From a virus, in the IMG/VR virus record IMGVR_UViG_3300033149_003588, positions 80,799-144,798 of that record: a DNA stretch of 64,000 nucleotides; one strand, 5' to 3'. The notes beneath the pieces are model-generated. The model had not been told where the DNA came from, ran no database searches, and worked only from the letters and a program-made list of their open reading frames with translations. The number at the start of each line of letters is the position of its first letter. Position 1 is the first letter of the stretch. Shown in pieces: positions 11,101 through 19,083 of this stretch. Position numbers and translations under genes: made by a program.

Positions 11101-11264
11101 TTAGCTTCACTATCAAATACTTCATTTAGCCAATAATCCTTAATAGCATCATTAAGATATGTACTATATAGATGCGATATACTTGGCGATGAATTGGCAT
11201 TTTCTGTTCTAATGTCAGCATTTAGCAAATATCGATCAATTGAAGTCCTAAAATCTCTAGACAT
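8133..11264 (-). CDS. nrdD: anaerobic ribonucleoside-triphosphate reductase with intein
   Basis: A class III ribonucleotide reductase of 1043 residues, of which about 612 are enzyme and 431 are an intein. The enzyme has YIHIHDLGFLGPYC near the N-terminus, the SMC/CRLR active-site cysteine region split by the intein, and the glycyl-radical motif RVVGYY...WNAGKQTEF near residue 1021. A C-terminal zinc site region holds CSRHGY...ECPYD. An AGGGAG precedes a cluster of starts (GTG 11276, ATG 11273, ATG 11264). I chose ATG 11264 because its 11-base spacing is the only workable one. The activase gene follows. Confidence 0.93.
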   Translation of the reverse strand: MSRDFRTSIDRYLLNADIRTENANSSPSISHLYSTYLNDAIKDYWLNEVFDSEAKVAHQDGYIHIHDLGFLGPYCAGFSLSDLLLNGNAQYASYLGHDPAKHFSSALMQLASFMFIMQNEYAGAIAVSNFDTLLSPYVAFDGLTRAQVKQSLQEFIYFLNNSLIRPGYQTVFSNITLDYGYTPSLYNKKIIHAGKHVDSYTYGDFSDQALLIAEVLFELFYDAPIPMTFPIPTISITKEFNFDDDREMLWNVTAKYGTPYFSNYINSDNSPDDTTSMCCFTANTPLLIQIGGRTEYINASGLDDYCDESIRADDDAEWYKPGDRLSILSIDSDGESVYAPVNHILRKKYNGNIIKVTLDDGRAMSITPDHPCFTVVGGNIIEVSAESLVLGDWLLMTKGFDVCQYDEYININGRNVELDYNFGRFVGLYLAEGCKQHNGSKSLAMYFGTDELDLVEFVCRFVNDILGIKCSYTTHYRDNSIRIAICSDHGLYDLLRNLFGTDDIVRDKGIGQYIFSTPLDFRSGVIAGFIDGDGYHRVKTTGGHEVMFHIASYDLSVGMQALMRSVGINSTIRYKKERSWRTNTYWDSYIVTIISEDIPKIIPQLNYDTKSRWYGIDPSVLGITEDNITCEKHPGAINTYRKSYTSNYEIIAGYLKSITEFQKMFITGGLHARRVASIESVDYTGYVYDVEVDNDMHAIQLPNGIVTHNCRLRIDHNEINNVMNNNYECKLSEHTKEKKQVFGLFGSAAGTGSTTVCSISLPMLAYEADGSVDRFRVLLDKYLDIARNVSMARRAEIERRADQGLYPMSARWLKDNKETYNEYWKTYFNTIGIIGMHDATMNLLGLPLHDSTATRFGIETMEYILDRLDHMRDEDQTLYNLEATPAEGATTRLARLARIKYPDIYESSEGNGVPYFSNSVHFHPSYDGDIIEHAIAQQDLQSNFTGGTVLHLHIGSELKPAQARDIVKSIANNTILPYFSITPVYSICSRHGYMTGKYSECPYDHSDGQPYTIDTYSRVVGYYRPVSLWNAGKQTEFENRHIY
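9138..10430 (-). other. intein with LAGLIDADG endonuclease inside nrdD
   Basis: A 431-residue in-frame insertion splits SMC from CRLR, which abut in uninterrupted NrdD. It starts with Cys (CFTANTPL, block A). The TPDHP motif (block B, TxxH) lies near intein residue 90. Two LAGLIDADG helices are visible (GRFVGLYLAEG and GVIAGFIDGDG). It ends VYDVEVDN...GIVTHN followed by the +1 extein Cys. All splicing residues (Cys1, block B His, penultimate His, terminal Asn, Cys+1) are present, so both splicing and homing activity look intact. Confidence 0.93.
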
Positions 11265-11427
11265 GATACTCATCACTCCCTAATAAAATTAAATTCCTAT
11301 ATCACTAGTATATCGACTAATGACAATACCTAAAAATGAAGATTTATTAGGGAGATTTAGGGACTATGAATATATCGTTGATTCATAACAATAATTTTAT
11401 GTGTGATAGTATAATCTTACGCTATGT

Positions 11428-11790
11428 CTACTGAATGGGTTCTAAATATGGGCTTGTTGCCACTCTCTTAGCCAGCCATGTTGAATCAACAAAATAATAA
11501 GTAGTACATGGATCTATAGTATATTCCTTATAATATAGTGAATCCATGGCAATCAGACTATCATTTATATAATACGATCGTTTAATGACACGGTATATGA
11601 TCGCCGTATCGATAATGACAGGTCCAAAATATAGTGTATCAAGCAACCACAACGAGTCAACAGCACTGACATATATGCTATCTGCAACACTTATAGCAAT
11701 CCGCATATCCTCCAATGTACCAGGCTCCAAACATAGGGCAATCACTATCACCAACAATAACATTAAAAATATTCTCGCTGTCTCTATCAT
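11428..11790 (-). CDS. exported hypothetical protein
   Basis: A 120-residue protein of unknown function. The first 22 residues (ETARIFLMLLLVIVIALCLE) are a strong signal peptide or membrane anchor. The rest is rich in DS/DT pairs (DSIY, DSLW, DTLY, DSLY), a composition shared with the other exported proteins of the 11.4-17.9 kb island. Its ribosome binding site lies in the last codons of the beta-helix gene upstream (HKGE then TAA), so the two are co-translated. About 150 bases separate it from nrdD, with no gene I can support between. Confidence 0.55.
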   Translation of the reverse strand: MIETARIFLMLLLVIVIALCLEPGTLEDMRIAISVADSIYVSAVDSLWLLDTLYFGPVIIDTAIIYRVIKRSYYINDSLIAMDSLYYKEYTIDPCTTYYFVDSTWLAKRVATSPYLEPIQ

Positions 11791-11792
11791 TA

Positions 11793-13217
11793 TTATTCTC
11801 CCTTATGAAAATAAATCCTTGAGGGTTCTGGCGGACACACTTCGCATTCCGTTTCTGTGTATGGACTGCGCCAACCGATTGCAGGCGTCGTCGAGCCGTC
11901 CCGAAAACAATGCCCGATGTCGTCTGTGCGAGGGGCGTAGAGTCCAAACGCATCATTAACTCCTATAATTTTTGCGCTGTCAGCTTGCGCTACTTTGTCA
12001 GCATCGAGTTCGGGGTCGAAGGTATAGTAAGTTATATTTGTATCTGTAGTAGATTGAAAATTATTATCATTATTATATAGACAAAGTCCGTCAGCGTCAA
12101 GCTCTGAAACAAGGTAAATTCCATATTGGCAATTTGAAAAAATACTATTTAATATCGCAACAGAGGACTCTTTACCTCCAAAACCCCTGTAAAACGAATC
12201 AATAACAGTATTAACGATACTGGCGCTAAACAATATTCCACTACCATCTGTTCTTATTGCATAGTCACTTCCTCTATTGCCCAAAAACTTACACCTTTCA
12301 ATATATAAATGTTCAGTAAGTCTACAATAGATACAACTCCCACTCGACCCGCCTGAAAAATCACACGCCACAAACCTATCGCCACTATAATAATAAGCAT
12401 AAACACCATAATCAGTAAAATGGCGAAAAGAACATTTAATTGCTTCTAATTCACCTCTATGGTGAACAAGTTTTGTGGGACGGCCTTCCAAGCTATCTAA
12501 AATAGTATTATACATAAACATATAAAAGGGACTAGCATCTTGATATATAAGGGTAGTGCCAGAATTTCCCCTTATTACAGAATTTAGGACATACAATCTT
12601 GTGCTCTGACCAGGATTTATCCCATATCCCGTTACTACATCTAAAGAGCATTCATCCATAATAAGACCAGAAAAGCTTCCTTGAACGAATATTGAGCCAG
12701 AAATTCCATTGATACATTTTACATTATTTATCCGAGGAAGCACTTCACTAGTCCGGCCACAATATTGTTCTACTTGTATACATCTTCGTTCACCCTCTCC
12801 ATCGATATAGATATACTCTGTGCTGTCGGGATAACGCATAACTACAACACCCTCACCACCATCATCCGGAAATAACCAAGTTTCTAAAAATTTTGTTCCA
12901 GGGCCATTAGTGTAGGCATATATAGTATCGCCTGGCCCAGCATCGGCAATCGCAGCCCCAAAAGTCGCCTCCTCGTCTCCTATGCCTGTCCCGCCGTTGG
13001 CATCATCTCCAGCAACGGTATTGACCCACCAGCAAGTCGCATTCGTCGCAACGGCAAAAGCAAACAAGGTCAAAAATATCCCGAAAGCCAGAAGCCAATT
13101 ATGCGTTATCAATATATCGAAATGCTCTTTTATTTTGTGTTTTATATCTATAACCCTAAACCAGTTATACACCACCAATAAGTCGAAACACTCTTTTATT
13201 TTATTTTTTATATTCAT
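11793..13217 (-). CDS. membrane-anchored right-handed beta-helix protein
   Basis: 474 residues from ATG 13217, preceded by AAGGA; an upstream TTG start is less likely. Near the N-terminus a segment is tandemly repeated (IKNKIKECFDLLVVYNWF then IKHKIKEHFDILITHNWL), followed by a hydrophobic helix (LLAFGIFLTLFAFAVATNA) that would act as a signal or anchor. The body has parallel-beta-helix rhythm (SIFVQGSFSGLIMDECSL, IERCKFLGNRGSDYAIRTD, VAILNSIFSNCQYGIYL), as in pectate-lyase-like and tail-spike folds. It opens with WWVNTVAGDDANGGTG, a common start of 'right-handed beta helix' secreted proteins. The role may be carbohydrate binding; no catalytic residues are identified. The 3' end is visibly GC-richer than its surroundings. 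Confidence 0.6.
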   Translation of the reverse strand: MNIKNKIKECFDLLVVYNWFRVIDIKHKIKEHFDILITHNWLLAFGIFLTLFAFAVATNATCWWVNTVAGDDANGGTGIGDEEATFGAAIADAGPGDTIYAYTNGPGTKFLETWLFPDDGGEGVVVMRYPDSTEYIYIDGEGERRCIQVEQYCGRTSEVLPRINNVKCINGISGSIFVQGSFSGLIMDECSLDVVTGYGINPGQSTRLYVLNSVIRGNSGTTLIYQDASPFYMFMYNTILDSLEGRPTKLVHHRGELEAIKCSFRHFTDYGVYAYYYSGDRFVACDFSGGSSGSCIYCRLTEHLYIERCKFLGNRGSDYAIRTDGSGILFSASIVNTVIDSFYRGFGGKESSVAILNSIFSNCQYGIYLVSELDADGLCLYNNDNNFQSTTDTNITYYTFDPELDADKVAQADSAKIIGVNDAFGLYAPRTDDIGHCFRDGSTTPAIGWRSPYTETECEVCPPEPSRIYFHKGE

Positions 13218-13222
13218 TTTCC

Positions 13223-13459
13223 TTAACTTGATGTTAAATCTCCGTTCCAATTAGGCTTGCCTCGAAACAGTTTATTAAGAGTTTTTCTTATTTTTCCATT
13301 TCCCAAAGACAATATAGTCGCAAACCCTTTCTCCCCCCAATAAATAGATAAACCAACAAACCAAAGACACAAATAAAATCCATTGGGCTTATTAGCACCA
13401 CCAGACCAACAACCAAAATCCCATTTATGGTCTCGTTTCAGTTCGATTACTAGTATCAT
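13223..13459 (-). CDS. small hypothetical protein
   Basis: 78 residues, ATG start. It contains an aromatic/hydrophobic middle (FYLCLWFVGLSIYWGEKGF) that could be one membrane segment, and a basic C-terminal part (KIRKTLNKLFRGKPNWNG). It lies between a 39-residue basic protein and the beta-helix gene with only a few bases either side, which supports its being a real gene in the island. Function unknown. Confidence 0.5.
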   Translation of the reverse strand: MILVIELKRDHKWDFGCWSGGANKPNGFYLCLWFVGLSIYWGEKGFATILSLGNGKIRKTLNKLFRGKPNWNGDLTSS

Positions 13460-13462
13460 AAT

Positions 13463-13582
13463 TTATCCTATACCCTTGCCACTAAAAAGATACTTTATGG
13501 CATCCCATAATTTATGATACCATCGCCACGTACGAATATCATTTGGGTCATATTTACGTCTTTTCTTTTTAGAGGTTTTCAT
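13463..13582 (-). CDS. 39-residue basic small protein
   Basis: A short reading frame with a very strong ribosome binding site (AGAGGAGG, 4 bases before ATG). Its ATG overlaps the TGA stop of the lipoprotein-like gene as ATGA. The product begins MKTSKKKRRKYDPNDI and continues TWRWYHKLWDAIKYLF, so it has a lysine/arginine head and a tryptophan-rich amphipathic helix. It could bind nucleic acid or a membrane surface; function unknown. Confidence 0.6.
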   Translation of the reverse strand: MKTSKKKRRKYDPNDIRTWRWYHKLWDAIKYLFSGKGIG

Positions 13583-13962
13583 TTTTCCTCCTCTGGCTTA
13601 AACCACCCTTCATAAAATCTACGATAATTAAACATCTCATAAACTTTAGCAGTCTTGAAGTATTTCTCATATTTTATACATCCACAACGAGGATAGGGAG
13701 ACTTCTCAACACATCTATAACATTCGACCGAATCGGGAGTTTGATAAAAGAGAATTAATCGATTATCGGCATCATAATAATTAATCCGTAACATTTTTAC
13801 TTGTCTCCCGTGCCATAAAACATCGTGTATAAATACGACTGTATCAGCACGTTCAATCGCATAGACCATATCACAGGCTTTTTTACTTGATATTCTTTCG
13901 GGGCCAACACAACCCGCAAATAATATCAATATAATCGAAACCAATATTATTATATACTTCAT
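13579..13962 (-). CDS. putative lipoprotein
   Basis: 127 residues with a signal peptide ending LILFAGC. The cysteine at residue 18 is a likely lipidation site (the -3 residue is Phe, so the lipobox is not ideal). The mature part has a cysteine cluster (CYRCVEKSPYPRCGC) suggesting disulfides or metal binding, and many aromatic residues. AAGGAG precedes the ATG. Phage outer-membrane lipoproteins include spanins and superinfection-exclusion proteins, but nothing specific identifies either here. Confidence 0.55.
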   Translation of the reverse strand: MKYIIILVSIILILFAGCVGPERISSKKACDMVYAIERADTVVFIHDVLWHGRQVKMLRINYYDADNRLILFYQTPDSVECYRCVEKSPYPRCGCIKYEKYFKTAKVYEMFNYRRFYEGWFKPEEEK

Positions 13963-14034
13963 TTTTTCTCCTTATGTTATATCATTCTCTTTATCCAAGC
14001 CATCAACAATACTATGTTCCAAATTTATTTCATC

Positions 14035-14205
14035 TCAGCAAAGAGGCGTAGTATTGTCTGATAGCTCTGTTCTCACGCCTTCATATTTTTTGTCGGATTC
14101 TGTAAATCTCATCAAATATCTGACTCGTATTTCTTCACTTGGTAAATGTAATTGTTTATATACTTTTAAAATTTCTTCTTCGGTAAGTAGTTCTTTCTTG
14201 TTCAC
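14035..14205 (-). CDS. 56-residue charged small protein
   Basis: GTG start preceded by AGGGAG, beginning ten bases after the TAA of the upstream gene. The product is helical and charged (NKKELLTEEEILKVYKQLHL, then RVRYLMRFTESDKKYEG) and ends in Cys. Codon content and spacing fit a real gene. No family recognised. Confidence 0.55.
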   Translation of the reverse strand: MNKKELLTEEEILKVYKQLHLPSEEIRVRYLMRFTESDKKYEGVRTELSDNTTPLC

Positions 14206-14214
14206 TTTTCTCCC

Positions 14215-14622
14215 TTATTTTGTTTTCTCATGTCTATACCATTTACTTTTTTCTGGGCATAATGCCATATATCGCCTCGATTTATTACTGCAATAGCCGA
14301 TAACCTCGACCAAGAACACCTTGCCATCTCTCCAATACAATCTCGTTTTAGACCTTACTTGATTTCCGAGAGTATCGTATTCGCCGATAGTTATCGAGTC
14401 GGGCAATCGCTCGACCGTATCCACAATAATCTCTTGATAATTAATAATTGCATTGGCACTATCTGTATCTATTGGTTTTAATTCATCAATACCCGGCAAT
14501 TCAAATGTTTCTCCGCGGGTATTTTCACAGAGTGCCGCAAAGGTTAGAATTACTACTGTGACAATAAAGACTATCAAAATATAGGGGGAATTGCTCTTAT
14601 GCTCCTTGCTTCTTTTTTTCAT
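14215..14622 (-). CDS. single-TM hypothetical protein
   Basis: 135 residues. A basic N-terminus (KKRSKEHKSN) is followed by a transmembrane helix (YILIVFIVTVVILTFAALC), giving an N-in anchor. The exported part contains DTDS/DTVERLPDS segments like other island proteins and a C-terminal basic region. AGGA lies seven bases before ATG. Function unknown. Confidence 0.55.
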   Translation of the reverse strand: MKKRSKEHKSNSPYILIVFIVTVVILTFAALCENTRGETFELPGIDELKPIDTDSANAIINYQEIIVDTVERLPDSITIGEYDTLGNQVRSKTRLYWRDGKVFLVEVIGYCSNKSRRYMALCPEKSKWYRHEKTK

Positions 14623-14648
14623 TTCGATTATCCTCTATTACTTTATTT

Positions 14649-16529
14649 TTATTTTGGTTCCCAATTTGAATTAAGATATACCTTCAGGGTATCCCCACCA
14701 GTAGTATCTATATAGGCCAATCCTGTGGGAGGGGTCGCTATAGTATCCTTGTCATCATTGACAACAATAGTATCCGCCCCCAGAGGATATCCAGATGCAA
14801 ATTGAAAAGCATTCAAAAAAATTACAAAATTAGTGTCTGCCCCAATAGTATCCACATCAATACGAACAGGATCTTTAAACCATAACGTATCATCCACATG
14901 AACAGTATCATAGGTACTATCTGTACCATCTATAAACCCAGCGACAAACAATTCATCCATGGTTATGCCAGTTAACTGTGACCCATCTCCAAATAGAGTA
15001 TCTACGGTAAGATTCCCATCAATAACCACCGGGCATGACATAACTAAACTATCTGATTCTATAATTATAGTATCATTGCCCTCCCCAAGATGTAAACTAC
15101 CATTGGCAGGAACGAGATGGTCTGTACGAAGAGTGTCCCCAGACCTAATGCTTAAATCACCACCAAATGAAGCACTGCCCTCAGAAATAACAAGTGAATT
15201 TTGCCCCACCTTAACTTCCCCGTTACTCCAAACATGAAGCGTACCAGCAGCCATGGATATCCACCCTGAATCTGTATCATTAATATAAAGAGAAGTATCA
15301 ATATCAAGAATGTCATATCCATTTACATCAACATCACCTGTACCGGTAAACTTACCAGATAACCCATCGGGAAAATTAACGGTGGAACCTATTATTTCTT
15401 TGACCCATATGGTCTCAACTTCGGTAGACGCAGCTCCTATGTTATGGGCATAAATGTCACCATTAACTTCAAGAGCTACACTCGGTGTTTCTGTATTTAT
15501 ACCAAAATAGCCAGGATAATCAGCATTAAAGAAACACGCAGTACTATCTTGATTAATATTAACATAAGCACCAAATGCCAATGAAAGATCAACACCATAA
15601 TCGATCTTATTCCCCTTACCACCAAGTAACGTGCTCATATTGCCATAGCTCTTGTTGGATACCCCCCCACACACAACAGCATATGAACCACGTGCATAGT
15701 TCGTCCTACCGCCGGAAATAACAGAAAATGGACCACTAGCATTATTCATATCGCCAGCAACAACAACAGACCTATTATGAGCACTATTGTAATATCCACC
15801 AGGAATGGCAGAATAAGCACCTATGGCATCATTATAAATACCACCACCGATAGTACTAATACTTCCATAGGCACGATTGTGTATACCACCACCGACAGTA
15901 GAACTAGTAGTTCGAGCAAAATTGTGACGCCCTCCCCCTATGGTAATATCCTGTTGCGGAGAACCATCTATTCCTGTGGTACATTCGATACCAAGGTTAA
16001 TGTGGGTCGACGCAGAATCACCATATAAAATATTAGATAGTCTCGTTAATGACCAATTCCCAACGGGTCGAATAGCAGTGTCTGCAGTACCAACGGTAAA
16101 GTACTCCCACCTGGCAGTATTCGATAGTGAATCACTAATAATACCTAATAAATCTGCACCATTAATAGACAAAAGGGTGTTTATATCAAGAACATTTATA
16201 TCAGCCCGATTTATGATAGCTGTATCAGCCTTCAAATATACAATGGAATCAACATCAATGACGGTAGTTTCGATAATCGCATAAGCATCGATAAATATAG
16301 TATCCATAAATCTTATCTTGCCATAAATAATAAAATCACCAAGGGTATCGACATAAGCACCCAGAGAATCATAAACCCTGCTAACCGATATATCTACAGT
16401 AGTATCTATATACGCTCCAAGAGTGTCCCAATCTAATTTATCGACCCTCAAATCATCGAACCCAAACCCCAATATAATACCAGTAGTAGCTATAAAAACT
16501 AGCAATAAGAAATAGTTCTTATATTTCAT
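14649..16529 (-). CDS. exported fibre-like protein with YadA-head-type repeats
   Basis: 626 residues with a signal peptide (YFLLLVFIATTGIILG), then the motif GFGFDDL...DWDTLGAYIDT shared with the next gene at 16550-17428. Residues about 195-325 are repeats of the form GGGxxNxAxGxxSxIxGG (STVGGGIHNRAYGSISTIGGG), the left-handed coil pattern of trimeric autotransporter heads and some phage tail fibres. A later segment, GYFGINTETPSVALEVNGDIYAHNI, resembles the beta-structured bodies that precede fibre tips. It may be a host-surface or virion adhesin. A signal peptide is unusual for a virion fibre. The strong ribosome binding site is GAGGA. Confidence 0.6.
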   Translation of the reverse strand: MKYKNYFLLLVFIATTGIILGFGFDDLRVDKLDWDTLGAYIDTTVDISVSRVYDSLGAYVDTLGDFIIYGKIRFMDTIFIDAYAIIETTVIDVDSIVYLKADTAIINRADINVLDINTLLSINGADLLGIISDSLSNTARWEYFTVGTADTAIRPVGNWSLTRLSNILYGDSASTHINLGIECTTGIDGSPQQDITIGGGRHNFARTTSSTVGGGIHNRAYGSISTIGGGIYNDAIGAYSAIPGGYYNSAHNRSVVVAGDMNNASGPFSVISGGRTNYARGSYAVVCGGVSNKSYGNMSTLLGGKGNKIDYGVDLSLAFGAYVNINQDSTACFFNADYPGYFGINTETPSVALEVNGDIYAHNIGAASTEVETIWVKEIIGSTVNFPDGLSGKFTGTGDVDVNGYDILDIDTSLYINDTDSGWISMAAGTLHVWSNGEVKVGQNSLVISEGSASFGGDLSIRSGDTLRTDHLVPANGSLHLGEGNDTIIIESDSLVMSCPVVIDGNLTVDTLFGDGSQLTGITMDELFVAGFIDGTDSTYDTVHVDDTLWFKDPVRIDVDTIGADTNFVIFLNAFQFASGYPLGADTIVVNDDKDTIATPPTGLAYIDTTGGDTLKVYLNSNWEPK

Positions 16530-16549
16530 AATCTTGTCCTCTTGTATTA

Positions 16550-17428
16550 TTACTCTGTACTACAACCATCAAGTGACGTATTTATAACAGTTGTAACTAT
16601 TCTCTTTCCAAAATCATCAAACAAATCGATTGTATAGCGTTCATAATGAATTATTACACACCTAGTATCGTTACAGAGTTGCCAAAGAGAATCAGTGGTA
16701 GGCTCGCAGACAGGATATAGAACTGTATCACCATCCCAATAACCAACAAAGCTATCTTCTACTTCGCCCAAACAATTATCTCTTTTAACATATAAAAACA
16801 ACGTATCAGGAACAGGCGGAATCTTGGCTGCTCCTGTGCCGTCACAAAATCTAAAATAATTAGGTTGAGAGTCATAAAGTAAACTATCACCACACTCCGG
16901 CGGAATTGTTACGCTGTCTGGATTAACAAATATGGTATCCACAGTCCAACCACCAGTATTTGTTACAACATTCTCATAAATGGCATCATAATACCATAGC
17001 GAACAACTCATACACACAGTATCACTGTGGTCAGCTTCGGCTGTGTCTGTAGCAGTATAATTTGTATCTACCGTAAAAACAATCGAATCATAGGTTGATA
17101 TATTCGTATAATTTATATATTTCTGGATGACTTTTGTAATGTGAACTCCGTCATCTAATGACGCGATTATAGATGCATCACCGATTTCAATTGGATTTTC
17201 CGATTTAAATCGAGTTGTATCATTACTATCATATATCCAGAATGAATCCTCCTTAGATGTGCCAAATCCCAGATACCGCTCTCCATTAGTAATTCTTATC
17301 GAACCTATGGTATCAATATAAGCCCCAAGGGTGTCCCAATCTGTGCGACAAGCAGTATTTAGATCTTCAAAGCCAAAACCCCACAAGTAATTAAACATAA
17401 CAAGCATTAATAAGAGATAATATCTCAT
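16550..17428 (-). CDS. exported protein sharing N-terminus with the fibre-like gene
   Basis: 292 residues. After the signal peptide (YYLLLMLVMFNYLWG) comes GFGFEDL...DWDTLGAYIDTIGS, nearly the same as in the 626-residue neighbour. The remainder is different: many Asp-Thr/Asp-Ser pairs, and cysteine pairs (VCMSCSLW, IPPECGDS, LYPVCEPTTD, QLCNDTRC) consistent with disulfide-bonded extracellular structure. AGGAG precedes the ATG. The shared N-terminal module suggests a common attachment or sorting role; function otherwise unknown. Confidence 0.55.
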   Translation of the reverse strand: MRYYLLLMLVMFNYLWGFGFEDLNTACRTDWDTLGAYIDTIGSIRITNGERYLGFGTSKEDSFWIYDSNDTTRFKSENPIEIGDASIIASLDDGVHITKVIQKYINYTNISTYDSIVFTVDTNYTATDTAEADHSDTVCMSCSLWYYDAIYENVVTNTGGWTVDTIFVNPDSVTIPPECGDSLLYDSQPNYFRFCDGTGAAKIPPVPDTLFLYVKRDNCLGEVEDSFVGYWDGDTVLYPVCEPTTDSLWQLCNDTRCVIIHYERYTIDLFDDFGKRIVTTVINTSLDGCSTE

Positions 17429-17435
17429 GATACTC

Positions 17436-17876
17436 CTATTTTAAAACCCAGATAATTATAGTATCACCGGAAGCAATTTGATACCAAAGTGTATCAATCC
17501 CGATATAATCGAATTCTACCCAAGAATTATTAAGAACTGGGAACCACAAATCCCCATCAAAGGAGAAAACAGAAACCTCATCTGCAGCAGTAGCGAAAAA
17601 ATCTATATGTGTATAGGTATCACTAAATACGACATAACCAGTATCAGCAACTATTGCAGTGTCCATCGAAGAATATAAAGTTTGCGTAAATAATATACCG
17701 CTCTCATTGCACAGAATCAACCTCACAGTACTATCGGGTTCAACACCTTTAATCGGTTCTGCAACCATATACTGTATATCTGAATCGTCCAACTGCTCAC
17801 CAGGTGGTGGAACAGCAAACAATAATATCACAGTAAGACACAATATAAACGGAACATAAATTGAAGAGGATCTCAC
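17436..17876 (-). CDS. exported hypothetical protein
   Basis: 146 residues, GTG start behind AAGGAG. The signal peptide is IYVPFILCLTVILLFAVPPP. The mature part is predicted mostly beta (TVRLILCNESGILFTQTLY, DTGYVVFSDTYTHIDFFATA) with acidic loops. It is the first gene of the exported island in the direction of transcription. No family recognised. Confidence 0.5.
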   Translation of the reverse strand: MRSSSIYVPFILCLTVILLFAVPPPGEQLDDSDIQYMVAEPIKGVEPDSTVRLILCNESGILFTQTLYSSMDTAIVADTGYVVFSDTYTHIDFFATAADEVSVFSFDGDLWFPVLNNSWVEFDYIGIDTLWYQIASGDTIIIWVLK

Positions 17877-17947
17877 GATTACTCCTTGTTTTCCAATCTG
17901 GTCGATGTAACAATACCGCAGTTAAAACACAACTAATAATATAGGAT

Positions 17948-18550
17948 TTATCCATCCTCCATACCATGAATCGTATACGGAGAGTACGGCGCTGACATAT
18001 GGGAAGCATATTTCTTAACAAGTAACGATATATCTTTTCTAATATAATACGGCAATGTATTTAACATTCCAATAGTCGTTATTAATTTACCAGTCCTGAC
18101 ACCGTTTTTAGATTTATAAGAATACAAAATAATAAATCTATTATTATCACGTATATCAATTATTATACTATTATCATCGTCGTATTTCTTCACAATACAT
18201 CGTTTTTTCTTTGAAAAAACAAATCCAATGTCCATAAAATCACGTACCACGGCACGCCTATCGTAGGGAAAATGATCCCGCTCATCTTCCGATAGTTGTT
18301 TATCCTTCATAGCGATACATTTAGGACAAAGTTGAGTATTCTTGGCATAAATATGAACCTCCATATCAACACCGCATCTAGCACACTGAATAATTTTTGT
18401 TTTCTTTTGATGATGTTTTCCATCTTGATTATCAGTTCCCCCATGAGCACTAGAGCACTTCGAACACATTTGCACATTTCTAGAAAATAGCCCAACCTCC
18501 ATATCGACACCACATTTACTACACTTTATAATTTTAGTCTTATGAGCCAT
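17948..18550 (-). CDS. protein with two duplicated zinc ribbons
   Basis: 200 residues. The N-terminal half has two near-copies of one Cys4 module: KTKIIKCSKCGVDMEVGLFS...MCSKC and KTKIIQCARCGVDMEVHIYA...LCPKC. The C-terminal half (DRRAVVRDFMDIGFVFSKKK onward) is basic and probably binds nucleic acid. The internal duplication is obvious at residue level. It may be a transcription or replication accessory factor; this is inferred from the zinc ribbons only. Confidence 0.55.
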   Translation of the reverse strand: MAHKTKIIKCSKCGVDMEVGLFSRNVQMCSKCSSAHGGTDNQDGKHHQKKTKIIQCARCGVDMEVHIYAKNTQLCPKCIAMKDKQLSEDERDHFPYDRRAVVRDFMDIGFVFSKKKRCIVKKYDDDNSIIIDIRDNNRFIILYSYKSKNGVRTGKLITTIGMLNTLPYYIRKDISLLVKKYASHMSAPYSPYTIHGMEDG

Positions 18551-18553
18551 GAG

Positions 18554-19045
18554 TTATAATGGGTTCTGCTGCTTGATTATATCTCTAATAAGATCATATG
18601 CAGCATCGGTTGTCGTTACTATATTACGCTTATTTACCATAGTAAGTAAATAGATACTATTAACCAATTTACCACCATCCGTAAGATCTAATATAACTAT
18701 GTTATCACTACCTATCGCCTTGCTAATAATATCTATTTCAAGAACAGAGCCGGCAGTGAACACACCAGATAAAACAAATACTGATATTAATGAACCGCCA
18801 TATCGATTAATTAATAAATCTATTGTAGACATGTTTATAGAATATACGATATGTGGTAAAGAACTAGAAGCGTCATATATAGCAGGACCAAATTTTGAAT
18901 GATCAAACGCCCGCTTGGGACTATATATTATTAACTCGTCGCTATCATCGATAGGCGGTGTATCATGTAATACCCTTATTAACTCATCATCATGAGCACC
19001 GCAGTCAATATTACCACCGAAGTAAATAGCATATTGTCGATTCAT
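18554..19045 (-). CDS. nucleoside 2-deoxyribosyltransferase-like protein (tentative)
   Basis: 163 residues from ATG 19045, behind GGGGG; an ATG six codons upstream lacks a ribosome binding site. The layout (YAIYFGGNIDCG, then LIIYSPKRAF, then SINMSTIDL, then FTAGSVLEIDIISKAIGSDNIVIL) resembles the nucleoside 2-deoxyribosyltransferase or TIR-like fold, with a 'GT.EI..A...G' type segment. Catalytic residues are not certain. It lies next to a nucleotide kinase and in a genome with a PurZ-like gene, which would fit base exchange or nucleotide salvage. Confidence in the function is low. Confidence 0.4.
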   Translation of the reverse strand: MNRQYAIYFGGNIDCGAHDDELIRVLHDTPPIDDSDELIIYSPKRAFDHSKFGPAIYDASSSLPHIVYSINMSTIDLLINRYGGSLISVFVLSGVFTAGSVLEIDIISKAIGSDNIVILDLTDGGKLVNSIYLLTMVNKRNIVTTTDAAYDLIRDIIKQQNPL

Positions 19046-19083
19046 AATACCCCCATATATCATATAGGCACGTAGCGTATTTT

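Noticed and set aside
11277-11427. Sigma-70 promoter between nrdD and the exported island
   Set aside because: TATACT-like and TTG-like hexamers occur but with wrong spacing, and AT-rich sequence yields these by chance.
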